Source: Ophiosphaerella korrae (lineage: Eukaryota; Ascomycota; Dothideomycetes; Pleosporales; Phaeosphaeriaceae). From it: a stretch of DNA of 23,215 bases. The stretch spans positions 1-23,215 of the forward strand of contig JALNQF010000554.1 in assembly GCA_028456385.1 (NCBI GenBank), written 5' to 3'. The position numbers and the translations under genes were made by a program. Under the pieces are notes generated by a model that was not told where the DNA came from, searched no databases, and was given only the letters and a program-made list of their open reading frames with translations. This document shows positions 21,871 through 23,215 of the stretch, piece after piece (the stretch's first letter is position 1; each line of letters starts with the position of its first letter).

Positions 21871-22089
21871 GTGGTTTACGAGCAAGTTGCGCGTCTAAGC
21901 GAGTTACGCACCCTACTAACTTTGCGCACCTCTTCAAGCGTACAACTCAACAACGCAGTAGAGTAAAGAGTATATATTTATATAATAAATCAAGTAGTAG
22001 CTTCTCTATCTTTCTTACATGTACGTAAGTTATGCCTAGTCTCTCTACACCTCTTATAGCGTGCGCGAGCCTAGCGACTCGAGCCTAAA
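21871..22089. other. Flank between nuclease relic and right-hand LTR
   Basis: No gene seen. Composition shifts toward AT from about 21960. The last five bases, CTAAA (22085-22089), abut the LTR and would be one half of any 5-bp target-site duplication; the other half is outside the window. Confidence 0.4.
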
Positions 22090-22534
22090 TGTAACGGGGT
22101 TGCCTAGTCGTCGACTACTAAGCGCCCAAGGGGGGGGGCATGGTGGATTGAAAGTTGATGACTAAGGTGCGTGTGGTGATCAAGCAATGAACTTGTAAAC
22201 AATAGAATGATTCTTGCGATGTCAATGTATTGTCGCTCTTGGTCAGAGATTGGATTGCCGATGCCATCTTAGGGGTGCGCATCTCTACTGACTATATACC
22301 TATGTTATTCTGCCGGCTTCGTGGCTTTGTGGTTGCTAAGCCTTGCGAAGTTGCGAAGTCGTCGGCTTTGTAGCTTTGTGGGTGCCAAGCCTTACAAAGC
22401 TGCGAAGCTATTACGTGTCTCTATTGTAATTAACTTCCTAATTAAGCTCGTTGTCCTATAGGTTATATGCATTGTTATCTTCTATTACAGGGCTAATTAG
22501 TTCTATCTAGTTTTCTTCTATTACTACTGTAACA
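22090..22534 (-). repeat. 3' LTR of minus-strand Ty3/Gypsy-type element, little altered by RIP
   Basis: A 445-bp LTR. On the minus strand it starts TGTTACAG (22534-22527) and ends CCGTTACA (22097-22090), a TG...CA terminus with near-perfect inverted ends. It aligns through most of its length with LTRs A-C, for example the CTRACTATATA block and the CCTAATTAAG block. It keeps many C and G where those have T and A. A polypurine tract directly precedes it on the minus strand. Confidence 0.8.
22314..22407. repeat. 49-bp tandem duplication inside right-hand LTR
   Basis: Two units start at 22314 and 22363, each of the form CGGCTTYGTRGCTTTGTGG...AAGCCTTRCRAAG...GCGAAG. Pieces are mutually complementary (CTTCG/CGAAG), so each unit can form a stem. 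The AT-rich palindromic modules of LTR B and LTR C look like RIP-altered versions of this. Confidence 0.8.
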
Positions 22535-22825
22535 CTATCTCCCCCTTTAGATAGGTTCTTGTTTTCCTGCCCTAGGGCTAAGGTTATTAACCTACTTTCT
22601 TTATTAATTTCTAGTTCCTTATTACTCCCTATACCTTGTTATTCCTAACGTAATAAAGTACTTCTTACTAACTAGGTTATATAAAATAGGATTAAGATAT
22701 TCTTTTATTTACGTTATAATAGTCTTAAACTAACTTATCTTATATTATTAAAAGATAGCAAGGCGTACTCTAAGTATATTTATACTAATATTTAGTATTA
22801 TTATACTCTTTCTAGTATCTTTATA
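22535..22825 (-). mobile_element. 3' internal end of minus-strand Gypsy-type element with polypurine tract
   Basis: On the minus strand the sequence ends with the polypurine tract AAAGGGGGAGATAG, directly before the LTR start at 22534. The segment aligns with the reverse complement of about 10450-10797, the 3' untranslated end of copy 2, but is better preserved near the LTR and more AT-rich further away. It is cut off near 22826 by a second LTR. No coding sequence is recognised. Confidence 0.7.
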
Positions 22826-23215
22826 TAGTACGAATATAACAAAAGAAATTATAATAGAACTAATTAGTTCTAACTTAAGCGCTAACAAAGTATAAGATAA
22901 GTAGAGTAATAACCTAGATTAGGAAATAAACTATAATCTAGATATATAATATAAGTAATCTATAGATCTACGTAATAGAGTAATAGATTAAAGAAATTTA
23001 TAAACTTATACTATAGATTAAGTATAAACTTAAGTATATATAGTAAGGTAACGTATTCTATTAGCAAAGCGGCTATATTACTAAGACGGCTACTCTAAAA
23101 TATACTAAAAAATCGAAAATTTAATATCTAATATCTTAACAACTATACTATAATAACTTCTAAAAATTTAATAGATTAAAGATTATATATAAAGTAGTAA
23201 TCTATAAAATTTTTA
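22826..23215 (+). repeat. LTR of a further Gypsy-type copy, partial, RIP-altered
   Basis: From about 22826 (TAGTAC, for TGTTAC) the plus strand aligns with LTR C. Shared features are AGAAATTATAATAGAACTAATTAG, a TTAAGCGCTAACAAAGTATAAGATAAGTAGAGTAATAACCT-like block and an AATCTATAG module, though the later part is diverged. The orientation is opposite to the LTR at 22090-22534. It runs to, or beyond, the right edge. Confidence 0.6.

Overview
The window looks like an accessory region of a filamentous ascomycete genome, with a Dothideomycete-like character that I infer rather than prove. Evidence for a fungus: short 50-62 nt GT-AG introns, a HET-domain gene, a Fig1-family membrane protein, and AT-rich retrotransposons in which almost every in-frame stop sits where CAA/CAG (Gln) or TGG (Trp) is expected. 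TpA-rich, CpA/TpG-poor sequence of this kind is the signature of repeat-induced point mutation (RIP).

Layout. 1-12300 is RIP-destroyed DNA built mainly from one Ty3/Gypsy chromovirus-type family. A minus-strand copy (gag and 5' LTR only, 1-1358) sits in the integrase region of a second minus-strand copy (1359-6290). That copy in turn abuts, through its 5' LTR, the interior of a plus-strand copy (6291-11226). The simplest reading is nested insertion. An LTR tail and a 121-bp hairpin element follow.

12300-17100 is a GC-richer gene island. It holds a three-exon Fig1-like four-pass membrane protein (minus), a proline-rich AIG2/gamma-glutamyl-cyclotransferase-like gene (minus), and a divergently transcribed PF12224-type amidoligase (plus). 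The last two are a chemically matched make/break pair for amide-linked glutamyl groups. Each is open end to end except for a single in-frame TAG.

17095-17305 is a frameshifted terminal exon of a V-ATPase proteolipid (subunit c) gene, cut off at what looks like an old splice acceptor and followed by an AT-rich scar. 17710-20054 is an intact two-exon HET-domain gene of 760 codons. 20055-21128 shows nothing convincing. 21129-21870 is a decayed member of a fungal PD-(D/E)XK-like family whose presumed catalytic residues have changed by G-to-A.

22090-23215 is retroelement DNA again: a well preserved 3' LTR (TG...CA) with a polypurine tract on the minus strand, related to the left-hand family and barely touched by RIP, then the start of another LTR in the opposite orientation. 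The island is therefore bracketed by the same retroelement family, and the nonsense, frameshift and truncation lesions in its genes suggest decay in progress.
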